DNA from: JAITWN01 sp964546765
Lineage (GTDB): Bacteria; Pseudomonadota; Gammaproteobacteria; SZUA-140
DNA: 8,701 nucleotides
Direction of reading: 5' to 3'
Assembly: GCA_964546765.1 (NCBI GenBank)
Contig: CAZJKV010000084.1
Coordinates: 1 to 8,701 of the forward strand
Part shown: positions 1-5,869 of the stretch, piece by piece
How positions within the stretch are numbered: position 1 is the first letter of the stretch
Layout of the letters: each line of letters begins with the position of its first letter
Translations under genes and position numbers: made by a program
Notes under the pieces: generated by a model
Databases searched by the model: none
Told to the model about the DNA's origin: nothing
Seen by the model: the letters and a program-made list of their open reading frames with translations, nothing else

Positions 1-709
1 CTGTCGGGCCCGGTATGCCTACGCCTTCACCCGTCGGACCCGTGTCTCCGGTCGGACCTGTCGGACCCGTGTCTCCGGTCGCACCCGTGTCTCCGGTCGC
101 ACCCGTGTCTCCGGTCGCGCCTGTGTCCCCTGTGGCACCCGTGTCTCCGGTAGCGCCGGTCGCTCCATCGGCACCGTCTGCGCCCGCGGGACCCGTCGCA
201 CCCGTATCTCCGGTCGCACCGGTAGCGCCGGTCGCTCCATCGGCACCGTCTGCGCCCGCGGGGCCCGTCGCACCCGTATCTCCGGTCGCACCGGTAGCGC
301 CGGTCGCTCCATCGGCACCGTCTACGCCCGCGGGACCCGTCGGACCCGTGTCACCCGTCGCGCCTGTCGCGCCAGTGTCCCCTGTCGCACCCGTGTCTCC
401 TGTCGCACCGGTGGCACCCGTAGCGCCCGCGATGTCCAGTTCCGTCAGCTGGAATTGCCCATCTACCGGATAGACTCCAGCCGTTTGAATCGTGCCGGCC
501 TGGTTGAAGACAACGATATTCTCCGGGGTTTGACCGGGCTCAAGATATACGAGGGTGGCATACGACCATATCTCCCCCGCTTCAGTCGACGCAGCAACCG
601 CCGCGGTCGCATTCGATGCGCTGCCCAAAAGCGTGTAGTCGGTCCCATCCAGGTAGTAGATGAACATCGTGGTACCGCTAGTGTCCCGACCCAGAACTTG
701 GAATAACAT
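1..709 (-). CDS. Collagen-like Gly-X-Y repeat protein, C-terminus beyond left edge
   Basis: An open frame of 236 codons runs from ATG at 709-707 to the window edge with no stop, so the gene is partial. Residues 1-94 form a non-repetitive N-terminal domain that I do not recognise (begins MLFQVLGRDTSG, contains IYYLDGTDYTLLGS). From Gly95 an almost unbroken series of about 47 Gly-X-Y triplets follows, mostly GAT, GDT, GAD, GPT and GPA, the pattern of a collagen triple helix. Thr dominates the Y position, as in Bacillus BclA-type collagens where such Thr residues are glycosylated; glycosylation here is inference. One break in register occurs at residues 227-230 (GEGV). I see no signal peptide or transmembrane segment. 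A strong AGGGGG ribosome binding site lies 8 nt before the ATG, inside the end of the upstream gene, which starts 2 bp earlier and should be co-translated. It could be a surface or filament protein, or a phage-type tail fibre. The repeat class is certain; the role is unknown. Confidence 0.9.
   Translation of the reverse strand, partial: MLFQVLGRDTSGTTMFIYYLDGTDYTLLGSASNATAAVAASTEAGEIWSYATLVYLEPGQTPENIVVFNQAGTIQTAGVYPVDGQFQLTELDIAGATGATGATGDTGATGDTGATGATGDTGPTGPAGVDGADGATGATGATGDTGATGPAGADGADGATGATGATGDTGATGPAGADGADGATGATGDTGATGDTGATGDTGATGDTGATGDTGPTGPTGDTGPTGEGVGIPGPT
65..118. repeat. 18-bp tandem repeat, three perfect copies
   Basis: The unit ACCCGTGTCTCCGGTCGC occurs at 65-82, 83-100 and 101-118 without a mismatch. 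On the minus strand each unit encodes six residues of the pattern GAT-GDT. It is a second, shorter slippage-prone array within the same gene, separate from the 72-bp array. Confidence 0.9.
148..363. repeat. 72-bp tandem repeat, three copies, inside the collagen-like gene
   Basis: Units begin at 148, 220 and 292, each with CGGTAGCGCCGGTCGCTCCA. The first two copies are almost identical; the third diverges in its last third. The period of 72 bp equals 24 codons or eight Gly-X-Y triplets, so gain or loss of a unit keeps the frame and only changes the length of the triple helix. Confidence 0.9.
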
Positions 710-711
710 GG

Positions 712-1110
712 CTAATTCCCCCTATTCAACGTCGCGGAGTTGCGGAATGCAGGACTGATTCGAGGACCTGCCGGATCATCGGCAACAGAAGTGCCATCGT
801 CGAACGGAGCACCTGAATGTCCCAGGCACTCGGTTACGGTCACGCCGGTCAATCGCTCACTGCCGCTCTTGTCATCGGTTACGAAGACATCATCGACAGA
901 GATTCCTGGAGGAAGCAGGAAGGTGACGCTGTATTGCCCGGCTCGGATGCCAGGCCTACGAGCGTTGGCCGGAATATTTACGATATGGCCGGAGCCAAGG
1001 AGCACGTAGTCTTCCGGGCCCTTATTGCGGCACCATGCGAACACTATGTTCGCACCGTCGTTGGGATCTATGCCCGACACGTTAACGAATACTTGCTGCG
1101 GCAGATTCAT
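712..1110 (-). CDS. Hypothetical protein of about 132 aa, upstream partner of collagen-like gene
   Basis: I do not recognise this family. The protein has no signal peptide, transmembrane segment or repeats. Its N-terminal two thirds alternate hydrophobic and polar residues (QQVFVNVSG, YVLLGSGHIVNI, QYSVTFLLPPG, VDDVFVTDD), suggesting one beta-rich domain. The last 40 or so residues are rich in Gly, Pro, Asp and Asn and look disordered. Two ATGs are in tandem at 1113-1111 and 1110-1108. The Shine-Dalgarno AAGGAG (1122-1117) is only 3 nt from the first and 6 nt from the second, so I chose the second; the alternative adds one Met. The TAG stop (714-712) is 2 bp before the ATG of the collagen-like gene, and this gene's last codons contain that gene's ribosome binding site, so the two form a coupled operon. 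A structural or assembly partner of the collagen-like protein is a guess from position alone. Confidence 0.72.
   Translation of the reverse strand: MNLPQQVFVNVSGIDPNDGANIVFAWCRNKGPEDYVLLGSGHIVNIPANARRPGIRAGQYSVTFLLPPGISVDDVFVTDDKSGSERLTGVTVTECLGHSGAPFDDGTSVADDPAGPRISPAFRNSATLNRGN
718..723 (-). promoter_or_regulatory. Ribosome binding site of collagen-like gene within upstream CDS
   Basis: Minus-strand AGGGGG lies 8 nt before the ATG at 709. It overlaps the AGG-GGG codons just before the stop of the preceding gene. Ribosomes ending on the first gene are therefore placed directly at the start of the second, which fixes the start and implies translational coupling. Confidence 0.75.
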
Positions 1111-1305
1111 CATCCTCTCCTTGGATCAAACGCCTTGAGGGATTCATGACGTATGGATGAAGACTAATCGGGCACGGAAGGGGTAAACTGTTCAACTTTG
1201 CTCACCGTATTCGGCGACCTGCATCGGGTACGCATTTCGATCTCGCATGATTCCATAGCTGATCAAGTGGTTGCGCGATGACTGATCGCCTTCGCTGCAG
1301 CAATT

Positions 1306-1315
1306 ACTAGCTAGT
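1306..1315. promoter_or_regulatory. Perfect 10-bp palindrome, candidate operator
   Basis: ACTAGCTAGT is a perfect dyad about 190 bp upstream of the start of the unknown-protein gene. LuxR/NarL-type HTH proteins bind short dyads as dimers, and such a protein is encoded immediately upstream, but a link between the two is inference only. A 10-bp palindrome can also occur by chance. Confidence 0.25.
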
Positions 1316-1329
1316 GTTTGTACGAGCTT

Positions 1330-1377
1330 GCGCGGGCCCGCGCCAGATGGATGCGCTCGAGGGGTATGTGGCGCGGG
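1330..1377. repeat. GC-rich inverted repeats with two competing hairpins
   Basis: GCGCGGGCCCGCGC at 1330-1343 is a perfect 14-bp palindrome. CCCGCGCCA at 1337-1345 also pairs perfectly with TGGCGCGGG at 1369-1377 across a 23-nt loop. The CCCGCGC stretch (1337-1343) belongs to both structures, so they are mutually exclusive in RNA. No T-tract follows on either strand, so a simple intrinsic terminator is unlikely. A leader control element, an extragenic palindromic element or a protein-binding site are alternatives. Confidence 0.55.
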
Positions 1378-1460
1378 TGCACGGGTAAAGTGGAGACCGA
1401 AAATAATTACGGGCGAACGACCCGGTGAATTCCCGAGTCGTCGGCGTCGTTTGGAGTGTG

Positions 1461-1715
1461 CTAATCCTTTGCCGAAACTTTCCGAACGAGATCGGCTGTA
1501 TTCCTCGCGGCAAATTTCTTTCGCATGTTCGATCGGTGAAACTCGACGGTTCGTGGACTAATGTTTAAGGCTCGCGCAACTTCCTTGCTGGAATTACCCA
1601 CTACGATTCGCGCGAGGATCTCATGCTCTCTCGGAGTCAAATCGGCGTCCGTCGAAAACACGCTCGCAGAGGCTATCAACTCTCCACTCTTGGTTCTGCG
1701 TCTGGCTGAGTCCAT
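1461..1715 (-). CDS. Stand-alone LuxR/GerE-type HTH regulator (about 84 aa)
   Basis: Residues 26-80 form a complete LuxR-type DNA-binding domain: LTPRE at 26-30, Gly40, then NSSKEVARAL and ISPRTVEFHRSNMRKKF, the scaffold and recognition helices, ending with ADLVRKV. It is likely a transcription regulator binding DNA as a dimer. There is no receiver or autoinducer domain: the 25 or so residues before the HTH are polar and unstructured. I chose the ATG at 1715-1713 because AAAAGGAG lies 10 nt upstream. A longer frame starting from TTG at 1850 or from an internal ATG adds no recognisable domain and has no good ribosome binding site. The length resembles GerE of Bacillus (74 aa). It lies 147 bp downstream of the Crp/Fnr-type gene on the same strand and upstream of the collagen operon, so it may regulate that operon (inference). 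Confidence 0.85.
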   Translation of the reverse strand: MDSARRRTKSGELIASASVFSTDADLTPREHEILARIVVGNSSKEVARALNISPRTVEFHRSNMRKKFAARNTADLVRKVSAKD

Positions 1716-1862
1716 CGTGTCTACACTCCTTTTCCAAGATTTCACTACGTATTCGGATCTGGATCTGAGCAAAACAGAACTATTCTGGTTCATGAAAAGG
1801 AGAGTGGAATTTTGCCTGGTGCCATGACTAGTACTTTCGATCAATGGCAATGAGGCACAACA

Positions 1863-2570
1863 CTAGGTCTTATTCACGCAGTCATCCCGAATCGCCGGAT
1901 CGTCATGCAGAACCACGTTCAACAAGGAGCTGTGGATCTTGATGTTGCCCTTGTACTCGATGAATCCCAATTTACGGAACTTGTTCATGAAAAAGCTGAC
2001 GCGAGACCGCGTTGTCCCGATCATCTCGGCGAGAGTCTCCTGGCTGATCCTCGGTATTTCGGGTTCGGTTGCCCCCTCCTTTCCAAAGTTCGCCATCAGA
2101 AGTAGTACACGCGCCAAACGCCTTTCGCTCGAATTGAATAGATGATCAACCAGGTCGGATTTGAGGCGGGCATTTCGCTTCAAGAGGTGCGATATGAACA
2201 ATTCGGAGAACTCCGGCTCACCGCACATCAGGCCCTCCATAGTCGACTTACTGATCCTCAATACTTTCGCTCTGGTCATCGTCGAGACCGTAGCAATACG
2301 CTGACGTTGACCCTTGAGGCAGCTCTCGCCGAAGAAATCTCCCTTCTTTGGGAGGGATACAACCGCTTCCTTGCCGCGCTGGGAAAGAATCGAAACCTTG
2401 AAGTTCCCGTCTAAAACATAGAAGACAGCATTAGCCTCATCGCCTTGGCAGAAAACTGCTTCGCCCTTTCGATACGCAACCATGGTCCCTCGACCGTCGG
2501 CACCGGAAAGAAAGGCAGCAAGGTGGAAACTCGGATCGTTCATTGATTTCCCGTCAACCTCCGATCGCAT
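1863..2570 (-). CDS. Crp/Fnr-family transcriptional regulator
   Basis: Residues 30-115 form a cyclic-nucleotide-binding-like beta barrel (KGEAVFCQGDEANAVFYVLDG, then GDFFGES). The long dimerisation helix spans about 116-146. A winged HTH follows at about 150-215, with SQETLAEMIGTTRSRVSFFM as the HTH core. The ligand cassette keeps Gly81-Glu82 and Arg91 but has Ile92 where E. coli CRP has Ser83, so cAMP binding is uncertain. There is no N-terminal cysteine cluster for an FNR-type Fe-S centre; the cysteines (41, 84, 116, 231) are scattered. The start is ambiguous: ATG at 2570 lacks a clear ribosome binding site, while ATG at 2543 (MNDPS) has a weak ACGGGA upstream. Length of 226-235 aa is normal for the family. 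It leads the minus-strand series that includes the LuxR-type protein and the collagen operon. Confidence 0.93.
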   Translation of the reverse strand: MRSEVDGKSMNDPSFHLAAFLSGADGRGTMVAYRKGEAVFCQGDEANAVFYVLDGNFKVSILSQRGKEAVVSLPKKGDFFGESCLKGQRQRIATVSTMTRAKVLRISKSTMEGLMCGEPEFSELFISHLLKRNARLKSDLVDHLFNSSERRLARVLLLMANFGKEGATEPEIPRISQETLAEMIGTTRSRVSFFMNKFRKLGFIEYKGNIKIHSSLLNVVLHDDPAIRDDCVNKT

Positions 2571-2821
2571 GTTATCGTTCAGTGCCCAGCGGATGTCTTC
2601 GGCATCCTCGTTGCATTGTCTGTTGCCCTGGCCTCATCCTGACATTGGAAACTACCCGCCTTAGAGGTCTCAGTCTGTGTGATACCTAACAAAGGTCCGC
2701 TGGTATATCAAGGGTAGGCTTGACTCGCTTCGGTGGACACTTCATCTTCACAACAACGAGAGGCTTGCATTCAACCGGTCGTTGCAACACTGGACTTTAG
2801 TTTATCTGCCAGCGTCTGATT
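2571..2821. other. Non-coding region upstream of the Crp/Fnr-type gene
   Basis: No supported gene lies here. It should hold the promoter of the minus-strand Crp/Fnr-type gene, but no convincing -35/-10 pair was found. An imperfect inverted repeat, TGATACC (2680-2686) facing GGTATATCA (2702-2710), is the only local structure; its TGTGA start resembles half of a CRP site, but the other half is absent. Together with the remnant and the downstream spacer it makes up the 424-bp stretch without a confident gene. Confidence 0.5.
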
Positions 2822-2939
2822 ATGAACGAATCGACTAATAACCCAGAGCTTCCCTAAACAATTAACAAAGCAGTACGAAGCGCTGGCGACGCTGATGCTC
2901 GCACAATGGCTGGAAACGCTCGAAGCGGAGGAGCTCTAG
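2822..2939 (+). pseudogene. Possible frameshifted small-gene remnant
   Basis: ATG at 2822 opens a frame of 11 codons (MNESTNNPELP) ending at TAA 2855. Shifting by +1 at that point gives an open frame of 27 codons (KQLTKQYEAL, ATLMLAQWLE, TLEAEEL) to TAG 2937. The joined product would be a 38-residue, mostly helical, acidic peptide whose second part has GC-rich third positions like a real gene. The same frame beyond the TAG reads RISGSLANLGIPEKTARSVM before running into the opposite-strand cyclotransferase gene. I do not recognise the sequence and see no ribosome binding site. It may be a decayed gene end at the border of the accessory block, or chance. Confidence 0.25.
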
Positions 2940-2994
2940 CGGATTTCCGGTTCTCTTGCCAATCTCGGCATCCCGGAGAAGACCGCGCGCTCTG

Positions 2995-3792
2995 TCATGA
3001 CGGCGGCAGGATTCGGATCTCGAAAAGCTTCGGCCAGCGCTTGCCGGTGACGAACAGGCGGTTGCGCCCGGCATCCCATGCGATCCCGTTGAGTTCGCCG
3101 ACCGGCGCCTTGCGGTCGGCGGGCGACAGCAACCCAGTCAGATCGATCCACCCCAGCACCTCCCCGCTCTCCGGGGAGATCCGCACGATCCAGTCAGTCG
3201 GCCGGACGTTCGCATAGATTACGCCATCTATGTATTCGAGCTCGTTCAGGTTCGACACCGGACGACCGCCATCGTGAACACGGAGCACGTACGACTCGGT
3301 GAACGTCAGTGGATCGAGGAAACGCAGCACCGCGCTGCCATCGCTCATGATCAGTTTTCGGCCGTCGTGCGTCAGGCCCCAACCCTCGCCGCGGTAGTGG
3401 AAGGTCTGTCGCAGCCGGAAGGTCTCGCGATCGTAGACGAAGCCGGTACCCGAACGCCATGTCAGCTGGATCAGGTTCGGCCCCCATTCGACGAGGCCCT
3501 CGCCGAAGTACTTCGCATCGAGGTCGTGCTGTCTCAGCACGCGTCCGCTGCGCAGATCGACCTTGCGCAGCGACGACGCCCCGTTCAGACCAGTGCTTTC
3601 GTAGAGATGGCCGTCATGCCAGATCAGGCCTTGGGTGAAGGCGTCCCGCGCGTGCGGGTAGACCCGCACGACCTCGTAGCCCTGTACCGGCGCCGTCCGC
3701 GGCGGGTCGGCGATGACGACCGCGCACACGGTGACCAGGTACAGCAGCGCCACCGTCCGCCGCACCGGGTTCCGGATCCGGCGACGCGACAT
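2995..3792 (-). CDS. Glutaminyl-peptide cyclotransferase (plant/bacterial type), periplasmic
   Basis: This enzyme type converts N-terminal glutamine of proteins to pyroglutamate with release of ammonia. The 265-aa product matches the beta-propeller glutamine cyclotransferase family (Glu_cyclase_2): FTQGL at 52-56, YESTG at 64-68, EGWGLT at 136-141, NELEY at 183-187, NGIAWD at 235-240 and a C-terminal FVTGKRWPKLFEI at 247-259. An Arg-rich start followed by a hydrophobic stretch (13-28) is a signal peptide or membrane anchor, placing it in the periplasm. Cys23 lacks the small residue of a lipobox, so it is not a clear lipoprotein. The gene begins 14 bp after the DUF3300 gene and is probably co-transcribed with it; the ribosome binding site is weak (GGCAGG). 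Length and motifs are normal for the family. Confidence 0.92.
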   Translation of the reverse strand: MSRRRIRNPVRRTVALLYLVTVCAVVIADPPRTAPVQGYEVVRVYPHARDAFTQGLIWHDGHLYESTGLNGASSLRKVDLRSGRVLRQHDLDAKYFGEGLVEWGPNLIQLTWRSGTGFVYDRETFRLRQTFHYRGEGWGLTHDGRKLIMSDGSAVLRFLDPLTFTESYVLRVHDGGRPVSNLNELEYIDGVIYANVRPTDWIVRISPESGEVLGWIDLTGLLSPADRKAPVGELNGIAWDAGRNRLFVTGKRWPKLFEIRILPPS

Positions 3793-3806
3793 TGCAGTCG
3801 GCCTGC

Positions 3807-5135
3807 CTAGCGCGTTCCCCGATTGAGCGCCGACGGTCGTGAGCCGATGCCCCCGGCGGAAGGCCGCTGCGACCCGGCGCTCAAGCTGTTTGTTGTACCT
3901 GCTCGATTACCGCTGAAGGCGGGACGCTGCTGCTGGACCGTCGCGGTGTCACGCCGACCGGTCGACCGCACAGAATCGCGCTGGCCCGTGCGGCCGCTGC
4001 CCGTCGTTTCACGCCGCGGACTTGTCTCGCTGCTGTCGCGGGCGGGGCGCGTCGAACCGGACCGGTTGATCGCGGGACCGCGGACGCCGCTGCGCGAGAC
4101 ATTCGATGCCGGCATGTCCGTCCTCGCACCGGTGGTTGAACCCACTTCTTGTGTGCCGCGCTGGTCGTTATTGCTGGTCGCGCGTCGCACGGCGGCCGGA
4201 CGCCGATCGCCGCTGCTGCTGTAGTAAACACCCGAAGGACGGTGCGTCGGCGAGGATCGCGGGCCCTCCTGTGCGTACGTGCGCTGAACCGCGCTCCTGC
4301 CAGTCGAAGTCGTTTGCCCGAGGTGGCGCGTCACCGCGGGGGCGCGATAGACTACGCCGCGGCGATGCTTCGGATTGTGCCGCCACCTGGGTGAATCGAC
4401 GTAGTGGAAATGGTGTCGGTGGTGTCTCAGAATGACGATGTGCCGGTAGCGCCAGTCGAAGCTGCTGAAGAAGAATCCGCCGGAGAGCACGACACCGCTG
4501 CCCCAGTAGAAGCCGGCGCCGGTGTAGTAACCGGACGGCGGATACCAGTAATGGGGGGGATACCCCGACCACCACCAGCCGCCGTAGACGATGCGCGGGC
4601 TGTAATACGGCACATAGACGACCCGTGGATCGACCGGATCAATGACGATCACATCGCCGTCGCGGCGTGCGCGGGCATGGTCGAGGCGGTCGAGCGTACC
4701 GGCGGCGTCGGCCCGTTCACGCAGGTCCTGGACCGCGGCAATGACATCCTCTTCCTGCAGCAGAAAGGCGTCGCCGAGGCGCCGGGTCCAGTCGAGCTCT
4801 TCGCTCATGCGGGCGAGCAGGTCCGGAAACGCGACCAGCGACTTGATGCTGGGATCCCAGTCCCTATCCGCGGCGGCATCGACCGCCGCCTGTCCCTCGA
4901 GTCCCGGGCGGTCACGCGACCAGCGCGCGGCCTCGACGACCTCGAGTGGATAGGTTGCGGCGATCAGCACCTGTGACAGCAAGGCGTCGGGGTAGAGCGC
5001 GATCGGCGCGAGGAGTTGCCGGATCTCGCCGTCAGAGAAGCCGGGGTCCCGCTCCTGCGCGGTGGCGGTCAATGGCAGCAAGATCGGGATGACTGCCAGT
5101 ATCGGGAGCAGAAACAGCCTGGTGAGTGTCTTCAT
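3807..5135 (-). CDS. DUF3300 domain-containing exported protein
   Basis: The 442-aa product starts with a clear signal peptide (residues 1-26) with predicted cleavage ATA|QE, leaving Gln as first mature residue. Residues 35-185 match DUF3300: LLAPIALYPDALLSQVLIAA, YPLEVVEAARW, and DPRVVYVPYYSP near the end. Residues 185-230 are extremely rich in Trp, Tyr, Phe and Gly, then a His/Arg-rich patch (RHHRHHFHY, 237-245) follows. The last 180 or so residues are a low-complexity Ser/Arg/Thr/Gly tail, probably disordered. The molecular function of DUF3300 is unknown; an envelope-associated role is likely from the signal and composition. A strong GGGAGGTG ribosome binding site supports the start. It is followed after 14 bp by the glutaminyl cyclotransferase gene. 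The inverted repeat at 5164-5231, just upstream, may be regulatory. Confidence 0.92.
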   Translation of the reverse strand: MKTLTRLFLLPILAVIPILLPLTATAQERDPGFSDGEIRQLLAPIALYPDALLSQVLIAATYPLEVVEAARWSRDRPGLEGQAAVDAAADRDWDPSIKSLVAFPDLLARMSEELDWTRRLGDAFLLQEEDVIAAVQDLRERADAAGTLDRLDHARARRDGDVIVIDPVDPRVVYVPYYSPRIVYGGWWWSGYPPHYWYPPSGYYTGAGFYWGSGVVLSGGFFFSSFDWRYRHIVILRHHRHHFHYVDSPRWRHNPKHRRGVVYRAPAVTRHLGQTTSTGRSAVQRTYAQEGPRSSPTHRPSGVYYSSSGDRRPAAVRRATSNNDQRGTQEVGSTTGARTDMPASNVSRSGVRGPAINRSGSTRPARDSSETSPRRETTGSGRTGQRDSVRSTGRRDTATVQQQRPAFSGNRAGTTNSLSAGSQRPSAGGIGSRPSALNRGTR

Positions 5136-5163
5136 CGGTCACACCTCCCTGCGGCGTCCGGCT

Positions 5164-5231
5164 GGACGTGTCCCGGCACATGTAGCGATGCGGCCGGGCT
5201 TTCAAGGGATCATAACCGATAGGACACGTCC
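5164..5231. promoter_or_regulatory. Inverted repeat upstream of DUF3300 gene, candidate operator pair
   Basis: GGACGTGTCC at 5164-5173 is matched perfectly by its inverse GGACACGTCC at 5222-5231, centres 58 bp apart. The arms lie 29-38 and 87-96 bp upstream of the DUF3300 start, and each arm is itself nearly palindromic. Two operator copies for one regulator is one reading. A long-loop hairpin after the SlyD-type gene is another, but there is no T-tract. Confidence 0.4.
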
Positions 5232-5268
5232 GGAATCATGGGGTTCTGCAATGATATGTAAAGGTTTG

Positions 5269-5736
5269 TCAGGGGTGGACGTGACCATGGGCGATCTCTT
5301 CCTCGGTCGCCTCGCGGACCCCGGTAATGCTGACGTCGAAATGCAGCGATTGTCCGGCCAGGGGGTGATTTGCATCGATCTTGACGTTATCTTCGTCGAC
5401 CTCCCGAACTGTGATGTTCAGGGTCTGGCCATTCGGATCGCGGGTCTGGAACTGCATGCCGGGCTCCAGGTTCTCGATGCCGGCGAAGGCCTCGCGGGGG
5501 ATGGTCTGGATCAGGCCGTCGTTCACCTCGCCGTAGGCCTCGCCTGGCGGGATCATGACCTGAAACTCGTCGCCCGCGGTCTTGCCCTCGAGTGCCTGCT
5601 CAAGACCCGGGATGATGCCGCGGGCGCCGTGGAGGTAGACGAAGGGATCCTGTCCCGTCGACGAGTCGAGCTGCTGGCCGTCCCCGTTTGTCAGCGTGTA
5701 ATGGATCGATACGACACAGTTTTCACGGATTTCCAT
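5269..5736 (-). CDS. SlyD-type FKBP peptidyl-prolyl cis-trans isomerase
   Basis: This cytoplasmic folding helper speeds up cis-trans isomerisation of proline peptide bonds and acts as a chaperone. The 155-aa product shows the split FKBP fold of the SlyD group: an N-terminal part (CVVSIHYTLTNGDGQQLDSS, then GIIPGLEQALEGKTAGDEF and PPGEAYGE), an inserted IF chaperone domain at about residues 72-125, and the closing strand with the signature NHPLAGQSLHFDV at 124-136. The end EEIAHGHVHP is typical; the long metal-binding His/Cys tail of E. coli SlyD is absent. The start at 5736 is set by AGGAGG 6 nt upstream; the frame is open to an ATG at 5817 but those extra residues do not belong to the family. 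It has no signal peptide. It is divergent from the peroxidase gene and 133 bp from the DUF3300 gene. Confidence 0.95.
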   Translation of the reverse strand: MEIRENCVVSIHYTLTNGDGQQLDSSTGQDPFVYLHGARGIIPGLEQALEGKTAGDEFQVMIPPGEAYGEVNDGLIQTIPREAFAGIENLEPGMQFQTRDPNGQTLNITVREVDEDNVKIDANHPLAGQSLHFDVSITGVREATEEEIAHGHVHP

Positions 5737-5869
5737 GGCGGCCTCCTCGGAGCAGTCGGAAATCATCCTTTCTAACATAGGATGCACCCCGACGAAACCC
5801 GGATGCCGGTTTGCCAAATGCCATATGTCACCCTGACCCTGCCTCTATCCGGGTATGTCGTACTAACCA

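Larger units (their letters stand above)
1114..1460. other. 347-bp non-coding gap upstream of the collagen operon
   Basis: No reading frame here is convincing. The stretch lies between the stop of the LuxR-type gene and the start of the two-gene collagen operon, all on the minus strand, so it should hold that operon's promoter and leader and perhaps the terminator of the regulator gene. I could not find a good sigma70 -35/-10 pair. It does hold a GC-rich inverted-repeat cluster (1330-1377) and a 10-bp palindrome (1306-1315). Confidence 0.6.

Noticed and set aside
55..420. CRISPR-like array
   Set aside because: Repeats are directly adjacent with no unique spacers, and they translate as collagen triplets.
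15..473. Plus-strand open frame rich in Pro, Val, Ser and Ala, and an Arg-rich minus-strand frame at 19-318
   Set aside because: Both are other frames of the collagen-like repeat DNA. The Gly-X-Y frame on the minus strand has a proper N-terminal domain, ribosome binding site and operon context.
1716..1850. N-terminal extension of the LuxR-type protein from TTG at 1850
   Set aside because: The extra residues match no receiver or ligand domain and the start lacks a ribosome binding site, whereas ATG 1715 has AAAAGGAG upstream.
2680..2710. CRP/FNR-type operator for autoregulation of the Crp/Fnr-type gene
   Set aside because: Only a TGTGA half is present and the inverted repeat is imperfect; not enough to call a site.
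3823..4976. Long plus-strand open frames opposite the DUF3300 gene
   Set aside because: They are shadows in GC-rich DNA; the minus-strand frame has a signal peptide, DUF3300 motifs and a strong ribosome binding site.
5737..5817. Longer start for the SlyD-type protein at 5817
   Set aside because: AGGAGG sits 6 nt before ATG 5736, and family members begin at this point.
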